A DNA stretch of 64,000 bases. Source: Mycteria americana (taxonomy: Eukaryota; Chordata; Aves; Ciconiiformes; Ciconiidae). Position numbers and translations under genes: made by a program. The notes under the pieces were generated by a model. The model worked only from the letters and a program-made list of their open reading frames with translations, had not been told where the DNA came from and did no database searches. Shown here one piece after another: positions 24,204 through 37,077 of this stretch. The stretch covers positions 37,322,501-37,386,500 of the forward strand of contig NC_134368.1 in assembly GCF_035582795.1 (NCBI RefSeq), in the 5' to 3' direction. The first letter of the stretch is position 1, and each line of letters opens with the position of its first letter.

Positions 24204-27200
24204 GTGACTTTTAAATTTTCTTTTTACAAACACTGACATCTGTACGTTGTTGAGAACAATAGAGTTCTGATAGAAGAGAATGAGGTTTTAATGTGCCCCA
24301 TGTATTTTTAAAACTGATTCGTGATTAAGCTGTGTGGATCTAATTCTTTGCATTCTTATGTATGTAAATAGTACTGATTCTACAGTGGAAAGAAGAAGCA
24401 TGTGTATGAGCATATACCTAGAAGTAAGATATACAGACAGGACGAATCTCTAAATAAGATTTGATATATTAACTAATTGAATAATAAAACTGCACATGCA
24501 TTTTGAGAAATCAAGGTTTACTGGATTATGCCACAATTTGCTATCTAAATTAAAACACCAACCTTTCTGATAAAATGGTGGGTTATCGACCTTCAAAATT
24601 GAAAGGCAGTCCAAAACTACATTGCATATTCATGTATTTAAACTTCTGGTACCTCTTTGATAATGAAATGGAATTATTTGAAATTCTTTTTTTGAACTAA
24701 GTGTCTGCCTTCCAAAATACCATAAAGTTGAGTAAGCGTATTTTAAAGAGAAAAATAACAGATAATCTTTACTAAAACTTGAGCGGTTGCTTCTTGCTAA
24801 TAGAGTTAATAAATCTTAATAATGAAGTCTGAGAGAGAGAACTTGGTATCTCTTTCACTGCATTCATTGCAAAACTTCATTGTATGGGGTGAGAATGCAC
24901 TGGATGATCTCATGTGGATATTTTAAGGTCTACACAGTGCTTTTGTGCTTGTTTTCATGGCCCAGATTTTTCAGTAGTAAAAATCTATAAAATAAAAGAG
25001 GCTTGGCTCAAGAAATCTGCTGATCTCAGGTGAGGAAGGCTTCTTACAGTCTACGTCTGGTACATTTCAACCCAAGTTTGCTGTATTGAGGTAGATACAG
25101 CATGACTAAACCTGCATGTGTCATCTTTCTTCACTTTGTACCTTGCCAGACTGAGCCTATAGTGAGTAAGGATTCAAAATATATTGTATGTGTCATTTAA
25201 CTTTCCTATGAGTAGAAATGAGGATTTTACTTGTATGGAAATTCTTCTGGTGGTAAGAAAAGCAGAGCTAGCCATCAAGAAAACCATCTCATCTCTGACA
25301 GTTCTTGTGCTCCAGCAACTCTTTCATACTAGAAACAGCTCCAACCACTTGTCAAAACATGTTGTTAGAAGAGTTGTTGCTAGGCAATTGAAATTATGAT
25401 GTCCTACATCTTTATTTGTTCCCTGATAGCAAGAAGCCATTTAATAACTCGTGATTATGGAAGGATTCATCTCATCTCTAAAACAAATGGGTATTATAGC
25501 TCAGAATAAGTATTCTCGGAGATTAATCTCTGTTGGGAAGGGAGGGGGAGTTTTTTCCCAAAACTGAAAAACAATTCTAAATAACAATAATAAAGATTGA
25601 GTAATGAGAAGTAGAATTCATATAGTCTGGCAGCTAATGTTCCTGATTAACATGCATATTACACCCAAGTGCCTTTCTAAATTGGCAAGCGCAGCATAGC
25701 TTAATTACTTTGGGTATTTTGCAGTTTAAATGGGGCAGGATTATAAATGGTAGAAAGTAACTAGTCTGGGAAAATAGGAGCTAATCTTATTCTGAGTTAT
25801 TGCTTCCAGGTTTTTCTGTACTCATTTAAAAAAAAAAATGCAAATCATTTCCCCCTCCCCAGTCTGCATGAAATATTCATCAGAACTGCATAGGCATGAA
25901 CATTGCTTCAAGTGAGAACAGTATAAGCCCAGACCTGAGTGCATGAAAGAGTATTTAAATGATCATCGGGATGTCTCAGATTTGGTTTTAAAGTATAATA
26001 TTCTTCCAGTAATCTATACTGATGAGGCATTTCATTTAAAATTTTCGACAAATATGCTTGTAATACAGCTGGGCCTAAGCATTTACAGTAGTTATGTGAG
26101 TTTAATTTCTCAAGGTCCCCAGAAATTTGCAGAATTTCAGTGTGATCTGTTACCGTGTTGTTTCTAGGGGGCGTGCAGTAATTCATTTTGTACAATTCTG
26201 TGCATTGGTAATGTGAACATTTGGGAAGACTAGAGTCTCTTGTATTAAAAAAGAATCACAAGAACAAAGAAAGGGAAGAAATCTGTTAAAAGCACATGGT
26301 GTTCAAAGAACAAGTTTTGGACTAGAACAAGAGTCTGGTTATTGAGCAGCGAGGTAGTTTGTGTATCTTAAAATAGAATTCTATTTGAAGCATTTAGAAA
26401 AAATGTTGCCATTAAATTAAAAAGGAGTTGAAATAGTTTTTCTTCTATATTATATGCCATTGATACATATTCGTGCTCATATTGCAAACTATTCATTTTT
26501 ATAAGCATTTTAAAAAATCATATTTAGATAAAAAATTTTATCATGCCCTTACATCTCCTAAAGCTGTGCTTGTTCTTGATAAAAGCCAAATTTTAAGTTA
26601 TGCTATTCTGAATAATTTGAAATCTCACAAATAACATAATTTTAGTTGGAAACCTCATAGTCTCCATGCTGTATATTGCACTTTGAATGCTTTTTAGGTG
26701 GGTATTGCTGTGCAGCTTTATCACTGATTTTAGAAATATTCTTCAGTGACGAGAACGCTGAACAACAGATTGATAAAGATACGTGATAACATTTGGTTAC
26801 TCCATCTGAAAGTTGTCATTTTATGTATGCTGTTACTGAAGTGAGCATTACCAGGTACTGCAACTTGCTGTGCAGCCTTCGTTCACCCTATGGAAAATAA
26901 CTGAACTAATTTTAGTCAAAATGGCAGAAATCTATTTGGTAACAGTAGCTGGGGGCAAAGTGAAGATTATGCTTGAAAACTGGAGAGAAGCAGGTTCTGC
27001 ATGTTGCCAAAGACAAATAAAGCATAGGAAGGTAGTCCTTATATTGGCATTTTTTAGACAGGACTTGAGCCCTGTTTCAAAGGGAAGGAAGAAGTACAAG
27101 GTATGGGGTGCACACTCACAGTTTCAGTTGTAAGGAGCCCGCAGTTTGCAGTGGGAACAGTATCGCTAGAAGCTGCAGGCCATAGTGAAAGCAGAGGTGG

Positions 27201-30200
27201 TGCAGGGTGGATGAATAAACTCAGAACTTTTTGGATCTATCTCTGCTGTTTGTTTCCAAATCAGTCCCGTGGCAGCGTCTGATGCTCAGTTCAGAGTGGC
27301 CTGGAGTTCAGGTGGAGGGAGCACCTCTCTGCAGCACCCTCCCTGAGGAGCAGAGCCTGCCCCACTCACTCATACTGAAGCCCTGTGGCTGCAAAGCCTG
27401 GAGTACTAAAACCAGCCTGGGTCATGTTACAGTCTAGGTCCACCTGGACCATGTTCAAGTTACTGGACTTAGTGATTACTTACAATTATCCCTGCATTGT
27501 GCATAAAAATTCTTGAGTTTATCTGTTTTGGTAGCTGTGAACTGCTGAATTGTTTAATTGGTTTTGGTAGCAGTTTTTATTTCTGTTAACGAAAACCACT
27601 TGCTGTCTTATTTAAGATGTTTATAAATGCTAAATATATGACACTTGAATCCTCTCATTTTTACAGACATAGAAGTTGATGTTTAGGAGGCTTACATCAT
27701 TTCATTACAATGCTAAGACTGATGTCATGTAGCTGTTGTTGTTATGGTGTATGACTATAAGAACTATTGTAGCACTGTGGAGTCAGACAGCCACACTACT
27801 TAGGAATTTAAATGTCTTGTCAGTGAGGCCAAGAACATAGGTACTCACAATTTCAGTTACCCAAGGTTAGTAGGGTTTATATTTTACAGACCTCTCCTCA
27901 CTCTTTACCTCTCTTTTTTTCGCCACCTGCATGGAAAAAAATATAGGTGTGATTATAATTTTTCAGGTCAAAATACAGTTCTTCAGTTGTTTCATGATGT
28001 TATATAGGTTTTTGTATGTAATTCTTTTGTGAGTCAATGCTGTTTCTACTTTGCTATAAACCTTAAAGATCTTTCAGAAAATTAAAATAACTAACTCGGA
28101 GCAATATTCAAAACCCATAATAATAAATGTCAGAGTTATCTCCTTCTCTGCTGTACTCTCGAGTAAGCTGAACACAAAAAGAGAATTAAATATGCCAATG
28201 CAAAGAAATAGATTGCCAAAAATTGATTTTGGAAGTGCTTTCATAAAGCTCCATGTTAGAAAGCTAGGAATAAAAAAATGGGAAATTTTTCTGACACTGT
28301 TTTGCTTGATCCTGTGTCTTGATCCAACATCCCATGTAATTTTAAGGAATTGAGGTTATGCAGATAGAGATGGGTTAAGCATATGCATGTAAATTAAGGA
28401 CTCATCCATTTCCATCCCATTATGCTACAGACTTGCTCTTGTCTTTAGACAAGTCTCTTGATTTCTGTAGTTCAGAATACAGAGTTGTATGCTAAAAATG
28501 CTGTGTATCTCTCTATCTGAATTTATGCTGGGTATCAATACAGTAGTAATGGGTATATTACACAAGGTATATAGAGTGCTAAAGAATCTAGCACTTTGTG
28601 TTTTCTTCTTTGTAAAATGGGGTTGATACCTGCTTATTTTACAGAAGTGTCTGTGAGAATTAGTCTATAAATCCATGGTATTAGCTATTATTAACTTGAG
28701 GAGGTGGTGTGATGGGGTAAGTAGGACAGTGGGCCACAGGGTGAAGACCTGAATTCTATCATTGAAGCTCTCGCTGACCTATATGCTCTCTGATAAATCT
28801 TTTTGCCTCTTCTGTGCCTTAGATTTTCTATTGTAAAATAGTTACTTGGTGAAAAACACTGTGATATAAATATCATTATTATGAAAGTAACAGCTCTGTG
28901 TTTCTGAATAAAAGCTGTTGTAGAAAACTAAATAGCAGCTTCAACTGCATATGTAGCAATTGCTTTAACTTTTTTTTTTTTTGCTATAATTTGTCACTCA
29001 GGAAATAGAGTAAGTTTTTTATAACTTAAATTTATCTTCTTAGGAATATGTTATCTGTGTGCTCGTTCATGCTGAACTAGTATATTTGTAGAATAACTGT
29101 TAAACAATACCTAAATTTAAAGTAGACTCTTAAGTATACACATAAACACCCAAACTCTACAGTTGAACTAAATACGTATAGCTTTTTCACTAAGTTTTGT
29201 TTAGTTCATAGTTTGAACTAATTGTGTGTGTGTTTGTATACATATGCATCGTTTTCGCAGGTCTAGTAACTCATGTTGAGGTAAAAGAGCAATTATCAGC
29301 TTATTCTTATATTTAGAGTTTGAAAACAGATTGAAAATCTTTTAAGATTGTAAAGAGATCCAGACCTTCCCAACATCCATAAGAAAATGCATAATTTTGG
29401 GAAAAAGAATTTCTGCACCTTTAGGGTATCTGTTGTCTTTCTCATGACATCAAGAAGTAACTAGCAGCCCTATTTAAGCATAAATTTTTCAAGAGGAAAA
29501 TTTATACTTGAAAAGCACATTCTCCTTTTCTTAAAAAAAACATCAAATCACGAATTCTCCAAAATGCTTTTTAAAGAGTTCTGTGACATGAAATAATGGA
29601 TATTCTAGGAAATATCTGTTTAGAGATACTAAAGGGAAATAGTTTTAGGTTGAAACTATTAGACATTGATGAAGAACTGTGATTTAATCCTTTTGTATTT
29701 TTCAAATGTGTTACAGATGTGGTAGTGGAGCAGTATAAAACAAAACACCAGGCAAACTCAAAAGTGTAAGCACTGAAGCAATTTAATGCATTTTCTTCTA
29801 CTGGGATTGCAACAGATACGCTGAAACATGCATGATTTTAATTTTAGCCTTAATGCCATTAGGACAGCTGTACCATCCTTTCCTAATGTATTTGACTTGC
29901 TAATTATCATTTGTATTTTTATATAAGGTTTGGCCTTTCTCACTTTGCAAGGTCATTTCAATGCTTACAAATTGAAAGCAATAAACAGCTTGTTTATTGC
30001 TTAAAAGAAAGTCAGGTGTCTCTCCATGGAAACCAGCTTTCATAGAAATCCTGTGAATACCAGAGAATTTTCTTTTCCTGCTTACCAGTAAATGAGAACT
30101 AGAACTGCACACTGTGCCAGTCTTCATGCAAATACTGCTGCTTGTTTATCCCCCTCCCCCAAATTATTGATTTATGGTCTGGCTGATAATGAAGTAGTAA

Positions 30201-31651
30201 GTAGGGATTTAGTTAAATTACCTATTACCCACTGAGAGAGTATGAAGCTACAGGTAAATTATATTTAATTGTTCCAAGACTTACAAACTCTTCAGAACCT
30301 TAAATCGTAACCTTAAACTGTAGTGTTGCCTCATGTTGTCATTGGCCACTGCAAAAATAGTCAGATAAACCGTTCAAACACTTATGCATTGTGATTGAAG
30401 AGTAGTGTGGGTGCATTTTTTAATAAATCATTGAAATAACTTTGAAACTCAAATGTTTGGATTATATAAAACTAACTGTACCTGAAATATTTAATAGCAT
30501 TTAGAATAAAAGCATTTACCTCTTACATGGGATCTTGATCCTCTTTTGTTTATTGGTGGTGAATGGTCCCTGGTGGTGTAGGCTTGTGCTGACCTCACTT
30601 AGACACCTACTGCCTGTGCCATGAAAGCAATGTTGTTGCTAGTGAATGTTGACATGCATTCAGTGCATATATGTCATACATGTCTGCTGTGGATTACATA
30701 ATTTTCTGTCACAGTCAGTGTGCAGAGAATAGGAATATGATGCTGTGTTAAGTGGTGTTTTCCAGAGTGCAGGCTGGACAGATTTTCAGACAGGTAACTT
30801 TGGAAGTAGTGGAAACTATTACTGCTGATTTGAGGTTTCAGGGTCAGAAGCCTCATTCTGGACCATGGAAATCGTGTCACCCCTGCTTCGGGGAGACCTG
30901 CAGAACCTTTTGCTCGCTGCTTCATTAGATTGCTACTGCGGTTTATTTGGGCATAGTTTAAGGAGCAGTGATTTCATGGATGTCCCCTGCCCTCTGCTTG
31001 TTTTGTTAGGAACAAGCACTTACCCTGTGGTATTAGTGATCTTCTTTCAGTAAGGCACAGAGTATGCATTCTGCTGCTTGTCTTTTTTCTACTAAACTTT
31101 AAACTCTCCTATTGCACAGTTCCTAAGGAGATCCATGTTGCATTTGCTGTGATTTAGAAAAGGTTATCTATGGATAGGCTTCTGTCAGTTACGGTTTGTT
31201 TTGAAGTGGTGTTTGCAGCTTAAATTCTTCGTTAACATAGGTCTTAACTAAGTAAAATACAACTCTAATTTATTAATTTATCAGCTTGAAGAACAACAAA
31301 TTAACTACTTTTAATGTGTTATCTGATCCAATGCCTTGGTGTATTGTAGCACTGTTGCTGCAAAGACCTACTTGTGAAATTTCAAATGTGGTTCTTAGGT
31401 CATACAGAAGGCTAAATGTAAAAAGATCAGTTGAGGAACTAAAGAAACTAGTGAGGAACTGGAGAGTTTTAGATTGATCTTTTCACCCCATCCCCTTGAA
31501 GGAATCTTGCTGCTGCACATGTTGTCTTGGGTCTGAACTTTCCGTGCAAAATTAATGAGTCTGCTGTAATTCAACAACGTATCAAGAGATTAGATACTGG
31601 TTTTTGTCAGTCTTCTGCTCAGGCTTCACTGAATAACTTCACAGCAGGACC

Positions 31652-31709
31652 TTCATGGTGATCTTAACAATTCTTTCACTTTCATGGTGATCTTAACTAT
31701 TCTTACACT
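31652..31709. repeat. Tandem duplication, 2 x 29 bp
   Basis: TTCATGGTGATCTTAAC followed by AATTCTTTCACT at 31652, repeated with slight changes from 31681. Confidence 0.9.
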
Positions 31710-31744
31710 GTATTAATATGTTTCTTTTGCATTGTGATAAATTT

Positions 31745-31794
31745 GATAGTATCACATTTGTGATACTATCACACACAAATGTGATAGTATCACA
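31745..31794. repeat. Compound inverted repeat (three alternating arms)
   Basis: GATAGTATCACA (31745-31756) pairs perfectly with TGTGATACTATC (31759-31770) across a 2-nt spacer. TGTGATACTATCAC (31759-31772) pairs perfectly with GTGATAGTATCACA (31781-31794) across an 8-nt loop. The middle arm is therefore shared by two mutually exclusive hairpins. Confidence 0.95.
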
Positions 31795-33551
31795 GCAAGC
31801 CCTTAACCTCAAGAGTTGTCAGAAAGCTGTTGGCAGTAGTAAGGTCAGTTTCTACACTAAGTATAAATAATAATGAGGCTAAGAATGAAGGCATATGGAA
31901 GAAAGTGGGCTGGAGTCTCTTTTCTGCCTGCTGCAAATGAGAAAGGCTATCTTTGTGGCAAGGTGATAAAAGGTGTGGATGAGGCACTGTAGAAGGAAAA
32001 TATATTGAAAGGCAAAAGACTTACGAGGGCTAAGGAAAGGAGGAAGAAAGAAGAAATTAATGAAAACAGAGAAGTCTGTGTGTTGGGGGATGTGACTGAA
32101 GAAGCTGGAAGGTGAGAGTAAAGCTAGTAAAATTTTGTCATGCTTTACTCACATATGTAAGATGTAGTATCCAGTAGAGCGATGCATGGAAACATGTGTA
32201 GATATGTATTCACACAGCCTAAGAGCTTCTGGTAAAATACCGGTGGTGTGTAATGCTACAGAATTGCATACCACTGCCCCCAGGAGATCTGGGTGACTAA
32301 GTAATGCAGTGCTTGTTGAGCCCCGTGTGTAGCAATCGCTGCAGGGCTCCTTGAATCATTATTTCTAAAAGCATTTACTGACCAGCATTGAGGGGAAAGG
32401 GAAAGGTGTGTGTTCCATGTTGTTGCTCTGTTTTTATTTTTTTTTCATCACAGCTGACAGGGATTTTCCAGAAAAATGAGAAAGTCAAAAGATAAATAAG
32501 CATCAAGGTAATTACTTATCTGTAAGCATTTTAATCTGTGTTTAGTGGTTATAGTTCATAGCTGCATCATCAGAATATACACTCTTGACCAAAGTATAGC
32601 CAGCTACCTTATGGAGAATTAAAAAAACCATGTACCAGTGAAGACATGAAACCTGTATTTCTAATTAAAAATGTCCTCATTCAGAATGCCATTGCTTTAA
32701 ATGGAATCTGACTAGTTCACACCTTTCACAGAAATAAGAGCTGTTTGGAATTTGCACTGACAGTTATTCAGAAGCTTAAATGTCTCTTGTAAGAGACTGC
32801 ATCACCAATAGCATTGGTGCCACAAAGCTAGGTCAAGACTTCAGTTGAACAACTGTTCTTTGCCACAACGTGATTTCCACTCTTGCATATGATGTGCAGT
32901 CTTGTTTAACCTGTGAGATGCTGTGGATGTAAAGCAAAAGGCGAAATTATCTTTCATAGCTTCGTAATAATACAATTATCAATTATGTAACATGATCTGT
33001 AATAAATATCGTCTTCAGATGGTTGCTCAAATTACTTTCTTCCAACTGTGTTCTGCATTGCTGGTTTTGCATGTTCTCGTAATGACATATTTAATTATTT
33101 TTTACTGAGAACTATGCTGCAGCTTGATGTTACCGTGTGAATTGTGTGGCTCTAGTTATTTTCTGTGCATTTCTTTTTGTCCCTTGTAGGTGTATCCAGA
33201 TGAGTATCATCTCAGATTTGTCTCCTCAAATGGTGTTGATGGCTGTACTAGTTTTCCCTTGAGAATAACTTACTAGATTGTAAAGATGCTTTTCAACACA
33301 TTTATACTTTATTAACCTGTTTGTTGGTACACTTGATCTGCACTAGTTTGCATTTGTGTCTTGGTTTTGAGGTGATTTGCATCTTCTCTTGACAAATTAA
33401 AACAATATTTGCTCATGTGAACAACCTCAGAGTTAGAGCTGCCTAGGGGCAGTTCTTGCCTGTATTGACTAGCGTACTGATGGTGCAAGCTTACTAATTT
33501 CCAGAAGGATTTTGAAATTCATGAATCGTTTGGATTTTGAGTTCTGGATAC

Positions 33552-33594
33552 TGTTTCTAAATTTCTCAAAGAATTGTTTCTAAATTTCTCAAAG
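33552..33594. repeat. Tandem duplication, period 23 bp
   Basis: TGTTTCTAAATTTCTCAAAG occurs at 33552 and again at 33575, separated by AAT. Confidence 0.9.
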
Positions 33595-35338
33595 CATCAA
33601 TTCTGGAATAAACTTAGTTGAGATACTGCAAGAAAGATTTAATTTCATTTTGTTTTGAAGTAAGAACACGCTCATCATTCTTTGAGGTTTTTAAGCTATT
33701 AAAGGCTGTCTCACACATCCCTTCCCAAAAAAATTGCTGATGGGAAGTGTTTGCTGAGGACATATTACTGCATGCCTGGATGTTTTTTCTTTCTGCTTTT
33801 CTCAAAGCTTCTACTTTGTGGATGCTTGTTTTGCTTCTGTGAGGGTTTTAAGGCTAAGAGTGAGGGAGATGTTCTGGAGGCACTGTGATATTGGAGGAAT
33901 GTGGGGAATGGCTTGAATAAGGTGTCCTGGTCTGTGTCTCAGCTCCAAAAATGTTTGATCTAACCTGGTACTGCCATTTTTGTACCATAGATAATGCAAT
34001 GGTTTGATGGGGTAATACCATGACAGCAAAACTCTTAAAACAGTTGCCAGAAGATCTACTGCAGAGCTTTAGAAAGCAAAGGCTTAGAAATAGGTCAATA
34101 GCAAAGCTCCAGTGGAACTATAATGAACATAGCTGACTCTGGCTGAGAGTGAAGTTTTCCAGTTATTATCTTATCTTGCAATTGTGCAAGTCTGTCTTGC
34201 TGTGTATTTTTAAGTGTGTATTCTGTGTTCTTTTGTCTTGAAACCTCATATCCTGGTTTAATTTGTCGTTTTTTTACTGTTTTAAATTGGCAGGCCCTCG
34301 TAATTTTTCTTCTGTAATATATGCTCACTCATTTCTCTCCATCCATTAAGTTTAATTTTCATCTTTACCTTTGCAATTCCTGCACCAACATGATGTAGGA
34401 TTGCTTCAGGAGCAAAGGATCAACAAAATCACTTCAGGAAATGCATTTTGTGTCTCCAAGTCATGCTTCTCCAGTGTCAGTTTTCTGTCTGAAATATCAT
34501 TTCTGTTCTGCCTCTCAGCTGAGACAAATATTTTGGACATCTTTGGAGCAAAGTTTAAATCTCTTTCCATGTGCAAACATCTAAATACTGATTTATGGTT
34601 TAATTCTTTGTTCTGTTAGTTATTTCTAGTCCTGGCTTCCTGAAGCTGTGTTTTCTATTGCTTGGAAAACTTCTCTGATGCTTATATTGGTGGCACAAAT
34701 GATACCACTGTGATGATGATTATGTTCAATGTTGCTTTAGTGCTGTGTAATGGTAGCCCCATTAGCATATATATATAATTGCCTATGCTGATTGCTGGTA
34801 CCATAGTAACTACAGTAAAAATATTTGAGGATGGAAGTCTGAGCACATTGTGTCAATGTAGAAGTTGGACAAGCATATTGGTAAAGGTAGAGATCAGGGG
34901 TGATCAGAGTCAAAGGGGGATCAGGAATACTGACTGTGCACATAAGGCTGATTTATATTCTGATTTCTAAAGAACAGATACATTCTACGCAAATGCTTAC
35001 AGAGTGTCTGTGTGCATATTGCTGATTCTCTTGTATTGCTCAGTTGTTTGCTGCATCTGTTCAATTCCTCTGGATTACCAGTCATAAATGGGGAGGAGGG
35101 GGATTCCTAGTGAGAAGGAAACAGATAGGTCTTAATTAAGGCCAAAAGTAGACTTGATTTTTGTGGAGAAACTTGTGTAAAATCAATGTACTGAGGACAA
35201 TTAAGCATCCCTGAAAAATTCTGAAATGCGTAACTCTGGAATTCAGATGGGGGGAGATGAAATGTACCTTGGTGTTTCATGTCTGTAAATAAATCCTAAT
35301 AATAGAATGCAAGATATGTGTTTGGTTTGGTCTTTTAA

Positions 35339-35659
<321 letters not shown>

Positions 35660-35799
35660 TAAATTGAGAAGGACTGGTTTTTGTCAGATGAACTTACTGC
35701 TAAATACTTACAAAACTGGTAAGGCAGCACTTGGAGCTTTACTGCAGTAAGTCTACAATGAATTTCCTTTACTGTGCTGTTTGCGTAATGGTTTGTATT

Positions 35800-35814
35800 G
35801 GGGGGGGGGGGGGG
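35800..35814. repeat. Poly-G run (15 G)
   Basis: An uninterrupted run of 15 G on the plus (transcribed-sense) strand. Such runs can fold as G-quadruplexes and are prone to sequencing length error. Confidence 0.85.
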
Positions 35815-36481
35815 TATGCTTTTTTCAGATGAGAATAGATTTTACTTTATATGAGTCTGCTCTACTTTAATATTCAATTTAAGAGGAACAACCATTATTG
35901 TTAACACACTTATAACTTTGGATAGCAGTCTAACTCTGTTCATCCTGCTTCATGCATCATGATTACTAGTCTCTCAAGAACAGGGTTACAAAAAACAAAG
36001 CGATCAATATGATAGCATCAAACCCATTATATTTGAAATACAGAGGATACAATGTGAATGTCAGTTTTGGTTTTTGACTCATTTTATAGCTATCCATCTC
36101 TTTCAATATTTGTAGCGTTCTGCTTGTCACAGTATTTGAATGTAATGGCAATCACAGTAACTTACTTTAGTGGAAACAGAAATTCAGACTCATTTATAAG
36201 GATATTGGCAGAGTCGTCAAATAAGAAAAATAATACTGATTTGAATAAGGTATTTTTAGTGATTGAATACATATTGTAATACATCTAATGATATTGTCAT
36301 ATTTCCTAGTTGTTTATTACTGTGTTTGAAAAGGAGAAAAAATATAGTTAAAATATTTGGAAAATTTATAGTGGAAGTAATTTATTCACTTTTTTCATCT
36401 GTGTAAGTGTAGGTTGCAATTTCCTTTTCTATAGATAGACAGAGATACAGATTCAACATGGAGGAGGTCTAATTGACCTAT

Positions 36482-37077
36482 TGTCATGGTTTAACCCCAG
36501 CCGGCAACTAAGCACCATGCAGCCATGCTCTCACTCCCCCACAGTGGGATGGGGGGGGAAGAGAACTGGAAGGGTAAAAGTGAAAAAACTCGTGGGTTGA
36601 GATAAGAACAGTTTAGTAAATGAAATAAAATAAAATAATAATGATAATAAATTATAATGAAAAGGAAAATAACAAAGAGAGAAATAAAACCCAAGACAGA
36701 CACATGATGTAAATGAAAACAATTGCTCACCACCAACTGACTGATGCCCAGCCAGTCTCTGAGCAGTGGTCCCCCCCCACTAACCTCCTCTCTCATTTTA
36801 TTGCTGAGCATGATGTCACATGGTATGGAATAGCCCTTGGGTCAGTTGGGCTCAGCTGTCCCAGCTGTGTCCCCTCCCAACTTCTTGTGCACCCCCAGCC
36901 TACTCACTGGTGGAGTGGGGTGAGAAGCAGAAAAGGCCTTGACTCTCTGTAAGCACTGCTCAGCAATAAGGAAAACATCCCTGTATTGTCAACACTGTTT
37001 CCAGCACAAATCGGAAACATAGCCCAGTACTAGCTACTGTGAAGAACATTAACTCTAGCCCAGCCAAAACCAGCACA
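36482..37077 (+). mobile_element. Solo LTR, avian ERVL-like, 596 bp, target duplication CCTAT
   Basis: It begins TGTCATGGTTTAACCCCAGC and ends AAACCAGCACA, with canonical TG...CA termini. CCTAT is present on both sides (36477-36481 and 37078-37082). The middle has an A/T-rich (AAATA)n-like stretch typical of this family. No gag, pol or env sequence is present, so this is a solo LTR left by recombination. The CRE-like box has decayed to TGATGTCA (36811-36818), and the TATA region reads TTTTATT. It is inserted in the sense direction of CFAP97. Confidence 0.93.
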
